43,932 nt of DNA from Gemmatimonadales bacterium. GTDB taxonomy: Bacteria; Gemmatimonadota; Gemmatimonadetes; Palauibacterales; Palauibacteraceae. The notes below the pieces were generated by a model. That model made no database searches. It was not told the origin of the DNA and saw only the letters and a list, made by a program, of their open reading frames with translations. The DNA lies in NCBI GenBank assembly GCA_030636765.1, contig DAOVWI010000003.1, positions 1 to 43,932 on the forward strand, in the 5' to 3' direction. Each line of letters begins with the position of its first letter. Position 1 is the stretch's first letter. Below are positions 33,798 through 42,406 of the stretch, in pieces. A program made the position numbers and the translations under genes.

Positions 33798-34723
33798 TTC
33801 GGCTCTGGCGCAGGGACGCCGTCGAGGGTGGCGCGCAGATGCTGTCGAGTGCCGAGCTGGCCGCTCGAGCCAGGCGACTCGAGCTGAAGGCGCGGCGGCT
33901 CGTAGACGGCCGCGCGCTTGGAGCCTACGACTCGGTGTTTCGAGGGCACGGCATCGAGTTCTCGGAGGTGCGCGCCTACCAGTCCGGCGATCCGTTCAGC
34001 TCGATCGACTGGAAGGTGACGGCCCGGATGGGCAAGCCGTACGTCAAGCGCTTCGTCGAGGAGCGCGAGCTCACCGTTCTTCTCGTCGTCGATCTTTCCT
34101 CCTCCACCGACTTCGGGACCAGGCAGCGGCTGAAGCGGGAGCTGGCGTTTGAGGTGGCGGGTGTGCTGGCCCTCGCGGCGGCTCGCAACAACGATCGGGT
34201 CGGTCTGCTGCTCTTCACCGACAAGGTGGAGCGGTTCGTGCCTCCGCTGCGCGGCCGCGGCCGCGTCCTTTGCCTTCTCTACGATCTGCTCCGGTTTCGG
34301 CCGGAGGGGAAGGGGACCGACCTGCCGCAGGCGCTCGATGCGGCGAACCGCTACCTCAAGGTCCGGTCGCTGATTTTCGTGATCTCGGATTTCCAGGGAA
34401 CGGGACCGCCGCGCGCGCTGCGCGCTGCCTCGGGACGGCATGACGTCGTGGCGATCGAGATTCACGATCCGGCGGAGTTCGAGCTGCCCAGGTCGGGACT
34501 CATCGAGGTCGAGGATCCGGAAACCGGCGCCCGTGAGATCGCGGACCTGGCTGACGGCGTGACACGCAGGCGCCTCCGGGGCCTGGCGGAGGCGGAGCAC
34601 GAGAGGACGGTGCGGGCGATCCGCGGTGCGGGCATCGACCGAGTGGAGCTGCGCACGGACCAGCCGTACGCCGCCGAGCTTGCCGCGTTCTTCGGGGCTC
34701 GGGCGAGAGCGAGGCGACGGTGA
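33794..34723 (+). CDS. DUF58 domain protein (VWA-like, MoxR partner)
   Basis: A 309-residue protein with the DUF58 signature YDSVFRGHGIEFSEVRAYQSGDPFSSIDW, then KRFVEERELTVLLVVDLSSSTDFG, where the DLSSS string corresponds to a VWA-type metal site. DUF58 proteins accompany MoxR in nearly all Bat-type operons. GTG 33794 overlaps the moxR stop (GTGA); ATG 33839 would start 15 residues later and keep the whole domain. No membrane segment is visible, so it is probably cytoplasmic. Downstream overlap with the BatD-like gene is again GTGA. Confidence 0.92.
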   Translation: MIRLWRRDAVEGGAQMLSSAELAARARRLELKARRLVDGRALGAYDSVFRGHGIEFSEVRAYQSGDPFSSIDWKVTARMGKPYVKRFVEERELTVLLVVDLSSSTDFGTRQRLKRELAFEVAGVLALAAARNNDRVGLLLFTDKVERFVPPLRGRGRVLCLLYDLLRFRPEGKGTDLPQALDAANRYLKVRSLIFVISDFQGTGPPRALRAASGRHDVVAIEIHDPAEFELPRSGLIEVEDPETGAREIADLADGVTRRRLRGLAEAEHERTVRAIRGAGIDRVELRTDQPYAAELAAFFGARARARRR

Positions 34724-35643
34724 GGATCCTAACGGCCGCCGCAGGCGCCCTCGGGGCGGCGTTGCTCGGCGCGTCGATCCCAGCGACGGTGCACGGGCAG
34801 GCTTCGCCGCCCTCGCAGGTACGTGCCGCCGCCGCCCTGCTTCCGGACACGGTCCTGGTGGGCCAGCCGTTCCGCCTCGGCGTGACCGTCCAGGCGCCGC
34901 GCGGCCTGCGGATCCGGTTTCCCGGCGCGCTCGAGCTCACCGATGACCTCGAGCAGGTGGGAGCCGTGGAGCTCGGCCATCGGCGGCCGAGAACGGGCGT
35001 CATGCGCGCCTACTACCGCGTGGTCGCCTGGACGGCCGGCGAGCACTCGGTTCCGCCGATTCACGTCAAGCTGTACGCGGACCCGGCGGTGGGCGATCCG
35101 TTGGACCTGGCCGTCGCCGTGCCCCCGCTCATCGTCCGGACGGTGCTTCCGGCGGACGCTCGGGGGCTGGAGCTCCGGCAGGGGCTCCCGTTCCTCGACC
35201 CGTCGCCGTTTCCGTGGATCGCCCTCCTCCTGCTGATTGCGATCCTCGTGGGCCTGTGGGCCTACTACCGGTATCGAAAGCGTGATGAAACGGCCGATGA
35301 GGCCGTGCGCGTCCTCACGCTGTGGGAGAGTGCCCTCGAGGAGCTGCGGGCGCTGGCGGAGGAGTGGAGGACCGGTCGCCTGACGCCGGACGCCTTCGGC
35401 GATCGGCTGGAGGGCATTCTGTGGGGATACCTGGCCGCGACCGACGGATGGGTGCCGGGCAGACCCGTTCGCGCCGCGGTCAACGGGGATAGGCGCTTCG
35501 CCCGGGCGCTTGACTACTCGGCCCGCGTACGCTTCGCGCGCCTCGAGGGCGGGTACGGCGGTCCGATCGAGGCGACCGATGCCTGCGAGGCGTGGATCCT
35601 CTCGCGCCACGAGCCGGCCGGCGCTCCGGAGGAAGGCCCGTGA
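34720..35643 (+). CDS. BatD-like membrane protein (short form)
   Basis: A 307-residue protein with a signal peptide (AAAGALGAALLGASIPATVHG), a beta-rich extracytoplasmic domain of ~130 residues (VLVGQPFRLGVTV, YYRVVAWTAGEHSVPPIHV), one membrane helix (PWIALLLLIAILVGLWAYYRY, about residue 165-185) and a ~110-residue cytoplasmic helical domain. Position between DUF58 and the VWA proteins, and topology, resemble BatD/DUF4381-type proteins, but it has only one exported domain where full BatD has several and is usually longer. GTG 34720 overlaps the DUF58 stop. It may anchor the MoxR complex to the membrane. Confidence 0.75.
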   Translation: MRILTAAAGALGAALLGASIPATVHGQASPPSQVRAAAALLPDTVLVGQPFRLGVTVQAPRGLRIRFPGALELTDDLEQVGAVELGHRRPRTGVMRAYYRVVAWTAGEHSVPPIHVKLYADPAVGDPLDLAVAVPPLIVRTVLPADARGLELRQGLPFLDPSPFPWIALLLLIAILVGLWAYYRYRKRDETADEAVRVLTLWESALEELRALAEEWRTGRLTPDAFGDRLEGILWGYLAATDGWVPGRPVRAAVNGDRRFARALDYSARVRFARLEGGYGGPIEATDACEAWILSRHEPAGAPEEGP

Positions 35644-36632
35644 GCGCCCTCTCCTTCACCGGCTGGCCGTATCTCGCGCTGCTTCCGCTGATCCCGCTGG
35701 GCTGGTGGTGGGCCGCTCGCCGCCGCGTGCGCGTGCCGTATCCGGGCACCTCTCTGCTCCGATCGGCGGCCCGTCCCTCTCGCTGGATCTGGTGGTACTG
35801 GCAGCCAGCGTGGAGGAGCGCGGCCCTCGTCCTCATCCTGCTGGCCCTCCTCCAGCCGCAGAGGCTCTTCCAGAGAGTGGAAGAGGTGACCGAGGGCATC
35901 GCAATCATCCTGGTGGTGGACATCTCGAGCTCCATGCTCGCCGAGGACTTTCGGCCCCAGAACCGCCTCGCGATCGCGAAGCGCGAAGTGCAGCGCTTCA
36001 TAGAGGGGCGGGAGTCGGACTGGATCGGGCTCGTCAGCTTCTCCGGCGAGGCGCTCACGGTGATCCCGGGAACGCTGGACCACGATCTGGTGGTGAAGGC
36101 GGTCGAGCAGCTCGACGTGGGCCAGCTCCGGGATGGGACGGCGATCGGGGTCGCCCTCGCCACGGCGGCCAACCGTCTACGGGGTCTCGAGTCGAGCTCG
36201 AAGGTCGTGGTCCTCCTGACCGACGGGGACAACAACAGCGGCACGATCGCGCCGCTCGATGCGGCGGGTGCTGCGGAGGCGCTGGGGATCCGGGTGTACA
36301 CGGTCGGGATCGGACGCGACGGCGTGGCGCCGGTGCCGATCGCTCGCACCGCCTATGGTTACCAGTACGCGAACGTCCAGGTGCGGGTGAACGACGAGCT
36401 CCTGCAGTCGATCGCCGATGGAACCGGCGGCCTTTACTTCCGGGCGACGGACCCGGAGGCGCTCGGCCGCATCTACCGGCGGATAGACGAGCTCGAAACG
36501 GCCCCGATCCGGGAGGTGAGGACCGTGGACCGCGTGGCGCTCCGGCCCGAGCTGCTCTGGCTCGCGGTGGGCGCGCTACTCCTCGAGCTGGCCGGAGCGG
36601 CGACCCGCGGCCTGAGGATGCTGCAGGTATGA
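35640..36632 (+). CDS. batA: VWA-domain membrane protein (BatA-like)
   Basis: A 330-residue protein with two N-terminal membrane helices (WPYLALLPLIPLGWWWAA; SAALVLILLALL) and a von Willebrand A domain. The metal-ion-dependent adhesion site reads DISSSM with downstream DGT and TDGDNNSG, so all MIDAS elements are intact. A C-terminal helix (LLWLAVGALLLELAG) closes it. This is the BatA pattern (aerotolerance operon name from Bacteroides); its biochemical role is unknown, though it is a likely MoxR client or adaptor. GTG 35640 and ATG 36629 both make 4-base overlaps. Confidence 0.92.
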   Translation: MSALSFTGWPYLALLPLIPLGWWWAARRRVRVPYPGTSLLRSAARPSRWIWWYWQPAWRSAALVLILLALLQPQRLFQRVEEVTEGIAIILVVDISSSMLAEDFRPQNRLAIAKREVQRFIEGRESDWIGLVSFSGEALTVIPGTLDHDLVVKAVEQLDVGQLRDGTAIGVALATAANRLRGLESSSKVVVLLTDGDNNSGTIAPLDAAGAAEALGIRVYTVGIGRDGVAPVPIARTAYGYQYANVQVRVNDELLQSIADGTGGLYFRATDPEALGRIYRRIDELETAPIREVRTVDRVALRPELLWLAVGALLLELAGAATRGLRMLQV

Positions 36633-37615
36633 CCGGGGCGCTCGTCTTCCTCGCCGTCTTTCTGGTGCTCGCCTTGCGGGCCGCCGCGGTGCTGCGTGCG
36701 CGACAGGAGCGGGAGCGCTTCGCGGACCGCCGCGTGCTGGGGCTGATGGTCGGGGAGCCATCCCCGGCTCTGATCGTGCTGCGGGCGGTCGCGCTGGCCC
36801 TCGGGGCCGCGGCTCTCGGGCTGACGGTGTTCGGCGCCTCCGGGGAGGCCGGGGAGCGACCGGATTCGGCGGGCCTCGAGACGGTTCTCGTGCTGGATGC
36901 GTCGAACTCGATGCTCGCCGGCGACATCGTGCCCAACCGGCTGACCCTTCAGCAGGAGATCGCTCAGGGTCTGATCGCGTCCCTGCCGGGTCGGATCGGC
37001 ATCGTCTACTTCGCGGGCCGGGGCTACGTGCTCTCACCGCTGACCACGGACCGGGAGGCCGCGCTCATGTACGCGGAGAGCGTGCACCCCGCCGTCGTCG
37101 GCCGTGGCGGCTCGGCGCTCGCCTCGGGGCTCGTGCAGGCGCTGCAGGTGCTCGAGGGCGGAGAAGGGACCGAGCGCCAGGCGATCGTGCTCATCACGGA
37201 CGGGGAGTCCACGGCGGGAGAGAACCAGGAGCTGCTGGATGCGACGGAGCGTGCGGCGCGCGCCGGCGTGCCGGTTCATGCGGTCGGCCTCGGAACGCCC
37301 GAGGGCGGCCGGATCGCCGCGGCGGCCGCCGTGGGCCTCGCGGGGCGGCGTGCGGGCCCCGAGGGCAGCTTCCTCCGGGGGCCGGACGGCGAGATCGTCG
37401 TGACCAGGCTCGAAGACGACGTGCTCAAGAGCATCGCTCGGGAGACGGACGGATCCTACGAGGTCGCGGACGAGAACACGGTGAGCCGGATCGTCTTTCG
37501 TCTGAGCCTCTCCGGCAGAGAGGACGGCCCGGCGAACGCCGGCTCCGCCAACCTCTTCCTCGTGCTGGCTTTTCTCGCCCTCTGGGCCGAGGGCTTCGTG
37601 GCGGTGCGATCGTGA
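36629..37615 (+). CDS. batB: second VWA-domain membrane protein (BatB-like)
   Basis: A 328-residue paralogue of the preceding protein. Two N-terminal helices (ALVFLAVFLVLALRAAAVL; ALIVLRAVALALGAAALGL) precede a VWA domain with MIDAS DASNSM, GGSA and ITDGEST. A loop of ~30 residues rich in Ala/Gly (RIAAAAAVGLAGRRAG) stands near the fold end, then a final helix (LFLVLAFLALWAEGF). ATG 36629 overlaps the batA stop and GTG 37612 of the TPR gene overlaps its own, so the products should be made together. Confidence 0.92.
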   Translation: MTGALVFLAVFLVLALRAAAVLRARQERERFADRRVLGLMVGEPSPALIVLRAVALALGAAALGLTVFGASGEAGERPDSAGLETVLVLDASNSMLAGDIVPNRLTLQQEIAQGLIASLPGRIGIVYFAGRGYVLSPLTTDREAALMYAESVHPAVVGRGGSALASGLVQALQVLEGGEGTERQAIVLITDGESTAGENQELLDATERAARAGVPVHAVGLGTPEGGRIAAAAAVGLAGRRAGPEGSFLRGPDGEIVVTRLEDDVLKSIARETDGSYEVADENTVSRIVFRLSLSGREDGPANAGSANLFLVLAFLALWAEGFVAVRS

Positions 37616-38280
37616 CGCTGCCTCGCTCTCTCCTCCTCGTGGTCGCTCTTACGGTCCTCGGCGCCGCTCAGGTCCCGACGGAGGGCCCGCCTCCGCCGGC
37701 TGCGGATTCGCTGATCGCGGTCTACCGGGAGCGCGCGGCCGACTCCGAGAACCCTCGAGACTGGTACAACCTCGGCACGGCCTACCTGGAGGCCCGGATG
37801 TGGCCCGATGCCCGGGGCGATCTCACCCGGGCCTCGGAGGAGGGTGAGGGCAAGGTAGCGCGCTTCTCCCGCTACAACCTCGGGGTGGCGAACGCCATGG
37901 AGGGGCATCCGGAGGGTGATGCCCCGGCCGAGGAGCGCCGCGGCCGCTTGTTGGCCGCCCGGGATGCGTTCCGCGCCGTGCTCGGGGAGGACGCGGAGGA
38001 CCCGAACGCCCGCTGGAACCTGGAGCTGGTGAACAAGTGGCTCGAGGAGACGCAGTCCGAGGGCGGAAGCTCCGACCAGGACGAGGAGCAGCAACAGGGC
38101 GGTGCGGGTGGATCCTCCGGCCAGCAGGGTCCGGCCGACCCCGGTGGCGAGGCGCCCTCGCTGACCCGGGAGGAGGCGGAGCGCCTCCTGCAGCAGGCGG
38201 CGGGCGCCGAGGAGGATGTCCGCAACAAGACGCTTCGGCGCGGACGGCTTCGAGACCCGGTGGTCGAGCGAAACTGGTAG
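37612..38280 (+). CDS. batC: TPR-repeat exported protein (BatC-like)
   Basis: A 222-residue protein: signal peptide (RSLLLVVALTVLGAAQ), then two or three tetratricopeptide repeats (NPRDWYNLGTAYLEARMWPDA; RFSRYNLGVANAM; DPNARWNLELVNKWLE), a Gly/Ser/Gln-rich linker and a C-terminal helix TREEAERLLQQAAGAEEDVRNK that is conserved in BatC proteins. It is the last gene of the run; no full-length BatD follows, and the next gene is on the other strand. A periplasmic scaffold for the VWA proteins is the likely role. Confidence 0.87.
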   Translation: MTLPRSLLLVVALTVLGAAQVPTEGPPPPAADSLIAVYRERAADSENPRDWYNLGTAYLEARMWPDARGDLTRASEEGEGKVARFSRYNLGVANAMEGHPEGDAPAEERRGRLLAARDAFRAVLGEDAEDPNARWNLELVNKWLEETQSEGGSSDQDEEQQQGGAGGSSGQQGPADPGGEAPSLTREEAERLLQQAAGAEEDVRNKTLRRGRLRDPVVERNW

Positions 38281-38320
38281 GCAGGCCTGGGACCTGGCAG
38301 CCGGCCGGGGCGGCGGCCGC

Positions 38321-38992
38321 TTACTCCTCGCCGACCTCGCTTTCGATGAGGGGGACGAAGCGCGCGCCCTCCACCGCTTCCCGCTCGAGCTCACCGTCCA
38401 CCTTCCTGTAGCGGTAGATGGTCTGTAGGCCGTAGCCGCCGACCGGGGCGACGATCACGCCGCCGGGGGCAAGCTGCTCGATCAGCGGGGGCGGCACGTC
38501 GGGTGCTCCCGCCGTGATGATGATCCGATCGAACGGCCCCTCCTCGGGCCACCCTTTGCTGCCATCCGCGACCCGCAGGCGCACGCGGTCGAGGTAGCCT
38601 GCCGCCGCGAGGTTTTCCCGGGCCAGCTCCGCGAGCTCGGGGATCCGTTCGATGGAGTAGACCTCCATCCCGCACGCGGCCAAGACGGCAGCCTGGTATC
38701 CGGATCCGGTGCCGACCTCGAGCACCCTGAGCCCCCGCTTCGGCTCGAGCACCTTGGTCATCAGGGCGACGATGTAGGGCTGGGAGATCGTCTGTCCGTG
38801 GCCGATGGGCAGCGCGTGGTCGCCGTACGCCTCGACGACGGATCGGGCGCGGACGAACTCGTGGCGCGGGACCTCGAGGAGCGCTCGCAGCAGCGGCTTC
38901 TCGGTAAGGCCGCGGGCGCGGATCTGACCCTCCACCATCTGCTTTCGCAGGCTGGCCGGCTCATCGGGCGCCCGGTTCCTGAACCACCTCAC
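38321..38992 (-). CDS. pcm: protein-L-isoaspartate O-methyltransferase
   Basis: A 223-residue repair methyltransferase that transfers methyl from S-adenosylmethionine to isoaspartyl residues of damaged proteins. MVEGQIRARGL, HALPIGHGQTISQPYIVALM and the SAM motif LEVGTGSGYQAAVLA, followed by ITAGAPDVPPPLIEQL, are family signatures. GTG 38992 is the first start in frame; ATG 38938, at the conserved MVEGQI, is possible but would omit 18 residues. It diverges from selD across 132 bases and converges on batC. Confidence 0.92.
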   Translation of the reverse strand: MRWFRNRAPDEPASLRKQMVEGQIRARGLTEKPLLRALLEVPRHEFVRARSVVEAYGDHALPIGHGQTISQPYIVALMTKVLEPKRGLRVLEVGTGSGYQAAVLAACGMEVYSIERIPELAELARENLAAAGYLDRVRLRVADGSKGWPEEGPFDRIIITAGAPDVPPPLIEQLAPGGVIVAPVGGYGLQTIYRYRKVDGELEREAVEGARFVPLIESEVGEE

Positions 38993-39124
38993 GTAGCGGA
39001 TTCTCGATCTGGGGAACCGCCCCGAAGCGGCAGCCCGCCGAAGTCATCCAGGATAGCGAGCGATCGGCGAAACCCGCCTCGCGGCGTAGTTGCAGGCGCC
39101 TCCGCGGCGCCCGTAGCTTCCCGC

Positions 39125-40177
39125 ATGAACACGCCCACGGCTGAAAGGGTCCGGCTCACTCAATATTCCCACGGCGCCGGCTGAGCGTGCAAGCTGGGTC
39201 CGGAGGACCTGCGGCACGTGCTGGGATTCGTGGAGCTGAGGGAGGACCCGAAGCTCCTGATCGGGCTGGAGACGCCCGACGACGCCGCGGTGTATCGGCT
39301 GGGGGAGGACCAGGCGATCGTCGCGAGCTTGGACTTCTTCGCGCCCGTGGTGGACGATCCGGCGGACTTCGGGGCGATCGCCGCGGCGAATGCCCTCAGC
39401 GATCTGTACGCGATGCGGGCGCGTCCCCTCTTCGCGCTCAACATCCTGGCGGTGCAGCTCGAACAGCTTGGGGGCGAAGTGGTCGGTGCGATTCTGCGCG
39501 GCGCGTCGGAGACCTGCGCCGAGGCGGGCATCTCGATCGCCGGCGGCCACTCCATCGACGACCCGGAACCGAAGTTCGGGCTGGTAGCGCTGGGCACCGT
39601 GAACCCCGAAACGCTCTGGAGGAAGTCGAGCGCCCGGCCAGGGAACGCGATCATCCTGGGAAAGGCTCTCGGGACCGGAGTCATCACGACCGGGCTCAAG
39701 CAAGGGACGGCCTCGCCGGGGTCCGTGGCGGCCGCCGTGGGCTCCATGCGACGGTTGAACCAAGAGGCTGCTGCCGTGCTCGCCCGGTACCGCGTGGATG
39801 CCGCCACGGACGTCACGGGCTACGGGCTCCTCGGCCACCTTGCGGAAGTCTGCCGTGCCTCGGGCGTGGCAGCTCGCGTGCGCGCCTCCGCGCCGGAGCT
39901 GCTGCCGGGCGCCATCGAGCTTGCCGCCGAAGGGATCCGGCCGGGCGGCACGGATCGGAACCGGCGCTGGGTGGAGGAGATCGTGACCTGGGCCGATTCG
40001 ATCGAGGAGGCGCGGCGGGTGCTGCTGTGCGATGCGCAGACATCGGGCGGGCTGCTGGCGTGCCTGCCCGAGGAGGAGGCGGAGTTGGCGGCCGACGAGC
40101 TCCGGGAAGCTGGGTACGCGGCGGCCGTCGTCGGGTCGATCGAGGAGGGAGAACCGCACATCTTCGTTGAGGAATGA
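39125..40177 (+). CDS. selD: selenide, water dikinase; selenoprotein with in-frame UGA (Sec20)
   Basis: SelD makes selenophosphate from selenide and ATP. From ATG 39125 the frame reads MNTPTAERVRLTQYSHGAG, then TGA (39182-39184), then ACKLGPEDLRHVL and on without a break to 40177. E. coli SelD has RLTQYSHGAGCGCK, so TGA falls precisely on the catalytic Cys, and the next Cys is kept. Reading TGA as selenocysteine gives 350 residues, the full family length. Other motifs are intact: ETPDDAAVY, TDFF-type SLDFFAPVVD, GGHSIDDPEPKFG, TDVTGYGLLGHL, CDAQTSGGLL. Standard gene calling would start at GTG 39218 and lose the glycine-rich N-terminus. The ribosome site before 39125 is weak. Confidence 0.9.
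39182..39211 (+). promoter_or_regulatory. Sec UGA and candidate bacterial SECIS hairpin
   Basis: Twelve bases after the TGA, GGTCC (39197-39201) pairs with GGACC (39205-39209) around GGA, with G-U extensions at 39195-39196/39210-39211. Bacterial SECIS hairpins lie just downstream of the UGA within the coding sequence, and this one is at the right distance. The three-base loop is shorter than that of E. coli fdhF, so the exact fold is uncertain. Confidence 0.5.
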
Positions 40178-40178
40178 C

Positions 40179-40820
40179 GTGAGCTCCGAACTGCCCAACC
40201 TGACCATCATCGATCACCCGCTCCTGCGTCACAAGGTGTCCCTGCTCCGGGACGTGAGCACGGAGAAAAAGGAGTTCATGGAGCTGGTCGATGAGATCGC
40301 GATGCTCATGGCGTACGAGGTGACGGCCGACCTGGAGACGGAGGAGTACGAGGTCGAGACCCCTCTGGAGTACACCCGAGGCTACCGGGTGCGGGGGCGG
40401 AAGCTCACGCTGATTCCGATCCTCCGGGCGGGGCTCGGGATGGTGGAAGGGGTCATGCGCCTTCTGCCGACGATGCGGGTGGGGCACATCGGGCTCCAGC
40501 GGGAGCATGAAACGCTTCAGCCCGTGGACTACTACTTCAAGATTCCGCCGCACGCGCAGGAACGGCAGTTCATCGTGACCGATCCGATGTTGGCCACCGG
40601 GGGCTCGGCGAGCGCGGCGATCGCCTTCCTCAAGAACAGCGGTGCGCTGAGCATACGCCTCATGTGCATCGTGGCCGCGCCCGAGGGCGTCCGGAAGCTC
40701 CTGCACGATCACCCGGACGTTCCGGTCTTCACCGCGTCGTTGGACCGGGAGCTGAATGAGCACGGCTACATCCTTCCGGGGCTGGGCGACGCGGGGGATC
40801 GGCTGTTCGGTACGCTCTAG
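40179..40820 (+). CDS. upp: uracil phosphoribosyltransferase
   Basis: A 213-residue salvage enzyme converting uracil and PRPP to UMP. ITIIDHPLLRHKVSLLRD-type start (TIIDHPLLRHK), LTLIPILRAGLGMVEGV, and the PRPP loop VTDPMLATGGSASAAI are diagnostic, as is the C-terminal uracil-binding GYILPGLGDAGDRLFGT. GTG 40179 has GAGGAA upstream and begins one base after the selD stop, so the pair is co-transcribed, although the functions are unrelated. It complements the de novo pyrRBC operon 13 kb away. Confidence 0.96.
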   Translation: MSSELPNLTIIDHPLLRHKVSLLRDVSTEKKEFMELVDEIAMLMAYEVTADLETEEYEVETPLEYTRGYRVRGRKLTLIPILRAGLGMVEGVMRLLPTMRVGHIGLQREHETLQPVDYYFKIPPHAQERQFIVTDPMLATGGSASAAIAFLKNSGALSIRLMCIVAAPEGVRKLLHDHPDVPVFTASLDRELNEHGYILPGLGDAGDRLFGTL

Positions 40821-40877
40821 CGGGCGGCTGCGGCGGCCGGTCGAGCGGTCGCACGCGCGAGGGAGCATGCCCGCCGC

Positions 40878-40897
40878 CCAACCCCTCTATAGGTTGG
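40878..40897 (+). other. hairpin in the upp-mtoX gap
   Basis: CCAACC (40878-40883), loop CCTCTATA and GGTTGG (40892-40897) form a six-pair stem 40 bases before the next start. Its loop contains TATA. It may be a weak terminator or leader structure; no promoter pair is convincing around it. Confidence 0.35.
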
Positions 40898-40936
40898 AGT
40901 GCCCTTCTTCCCTCACGGCGACAAGGAGAAATGACC

Positions 40937-42337
40937 ATGACGTTGCGACCCGACCCCACGTTCTATCCCTCCCCACAGCTTGCCACAGAGGCCCCTCCCG
41001 AGGAGCTGGCCTATGTCGTTCTCCTGAGCCCCGACGGCACGCGGCCGGACGCGATGGCGGTCGTCGACGTTGACCCCGAGTCCTCGAGCTACGGGCAACA
41101 GGTCGGACAGACCGATATGCCGAACGTCGGCGACGAGCTGCATCACTTCGGTTGGAACGCGTGCAGCTCGCATCTCTGCCCCTGGGCATCGCACGCTCAT
41201 GTGGAGCGCCGGTTCCTCGTCGTGCCCGGGCTCAACTCCTCGCGGATCCACATCCTCGACACGAAGGGGGATCCGAGGAATCCAGAGATCGTGAAGGTGA
41301 TCGAGGCCGACGAGCTGGCGAGCAAGACGGGTTACGCGTCTCCGCACACGGTCCACTGCGGACCGGATCGGCTTTACATCAGCGCGCTGGGGGCGCCCGA
41401 CGGAGAAGGCCCGGGCGGGATCTTCACGATGGACCACGAGACGTTCGAGCTCGAGGGTGTCTGGGAGGCCGACCGCGGTCCCCAGTACCTGGCGTACGAC
41501 TTCTTCTGGCACCTGGGTCACGACGCGCTGATCACCAGCGAGTGGGGCACGCCGAGCATGGTGAAGGAAGGCGTGAATCCAGAGATCCTCCTGGCAGGCG
41601 GGTACGGGCACCAGATCCACGTGTTCGATCTCAAGTCGCGTCAGCACCGGCAGGCGCTCGATCTGGGCGCCGAGCAGCAGATGGTGCTGGAGCTCCGCCC
41701 CGCACACGATCCGCGCAAGGCGTATGGTTTTGCGGGAGTCGTCCTGTCGCTGGAAGACCTCTCGGCTTCGGTCTGGCTGTGGTACCTCGATGGGAACGGG
41801 GACGGCGAGTGGAAGACGAAGAAGGTGATCGAGATCCCGGCCGAGCCCGCGGACGCCGACAATCTGCCCGAGCTCCTCAAGGGCTTCGGCGCCGTCCCTC
41901 CGCTGATCACCGACATCAACCTCACTGTGGATGACCAGCAGCTGTACGTTGCGTGCTTCGGCACGGGCGATATGAAACAGTACGACGTGTCCGACCCGTT
42001 CGAGCCCATACTGACCGGCTCGGTGCGGATCGGGGGCATCGTCGAGCGAGCGGCCCACCCCAGGGCACCCGGCACGCCGCTGAACGGCGGGGCGCAGATG
42101 GTGGAGGTGAGCCGCGACGGCCGGCGGGTCTACTTCACCAACTCACTGTACTCGCCATGGGACGCGCAGTTCTACCCCGATGGAATCGATGGCTGGATGG
42201 TGAAGCTCGACGCGAATCCCTCAGGGGGCATCGCGTTCGACGAGCGCTTCTTCGCCACCTTCAGCGAGGGCCTGCGCCCGCATCAGGTCCGGCTACAGGG
42301 CGGTGATGCCTCCTCGGACTCGTTCTGTTTTTCCTAG
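40937..42337 (+). CDS. mtoX: methanethiol oxidase / selenium-binding protein SBP56 family
   Basis: A 466-residue beta-propeller of the SBP56 family. Bacterial members (MtoX) oxidise methanethiol with O2 to formaldehyde, H2S and H2O2 using copper. Signatures: LHHFGWNACSSHLC (the conserved Cys-Ser-Ser), SPHTVHCGPDRLYISALG, DFFWHLGHDALITSEWG, GYGHQIHVFDL, and the ending LRPHQVRLQGGDASSDSFC. The His-rich motifs fit metal binding. ATG 40937 is preferred because AAGGAG (40923-40928) lies eight bases before it; ATG 40931 would be only two bases away. No signal peptide is visible, unlike some periplasmic MtoX. Family membership is certain; methanethiol as substrate is inferred. It sits next to selD-upp, but the protein itself is not a selenoprotein here. 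Confidence 0.92.
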   Translation: MTLRPDPTFYPSPQLATEAPPEELAYVVLLSPDGTRPDAMAVVDVDPESSSYGQQVGQTDMPNVGDELHHFGWNACSSHLCPWASHAHVERRFLVVPGLNSSRIHILDTKGDPRNPEIVKVIEADELASKTGYASPHTVHCGPDRLYISALGAPDGEGPGGIFTMDHETFELEGVWEADRGPQYLAYDFFWHLGHDALITSEWGTPSMVKEGVNPEILLAGGYGHQIHVFDLKSRQHRQALDLGAEQQMVLELRPAHDPRKAYGFAGVVLSLEDLSASVWLWYLDGNGDGEWKTKKVIEIPAEPADADNLPELLKGFGAVPPLITDINLTVDDQQLYVACFGTGDMKQYDVSDPFEPILTGSVRIGGIVERAAHPRAPGTPLNGGAQMVEVSRDGRRVYFTNSLYSPWDAQFYPDGIDGWMVKLDANPSGGIAFDERFFATFSEGLRPHQVRLQGGDASSDSFCFS

Positions 42338-42406
42338 ACCTGTCTTCTTCGAGGCGAGGTGGGGTCCGCCCTCGGGCGGGCCCGACTCCTCTCGGCGGGC
42401 CGGCGG

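Noticed and set aside
38993..39124. Search for tRNA-Sec in the pcm-selD gap
   Set aside because: No acceptor/T-arm pattern or TTCAAATC-like anticodon region is present.
39218..40177. selD starting at GTG 39218 as an ordinary short gene
   Set aside because: It would lack the conserved RLTQYSHGAG segment and catalytic residue that are encoded in frame immediately upstream across the TGA.
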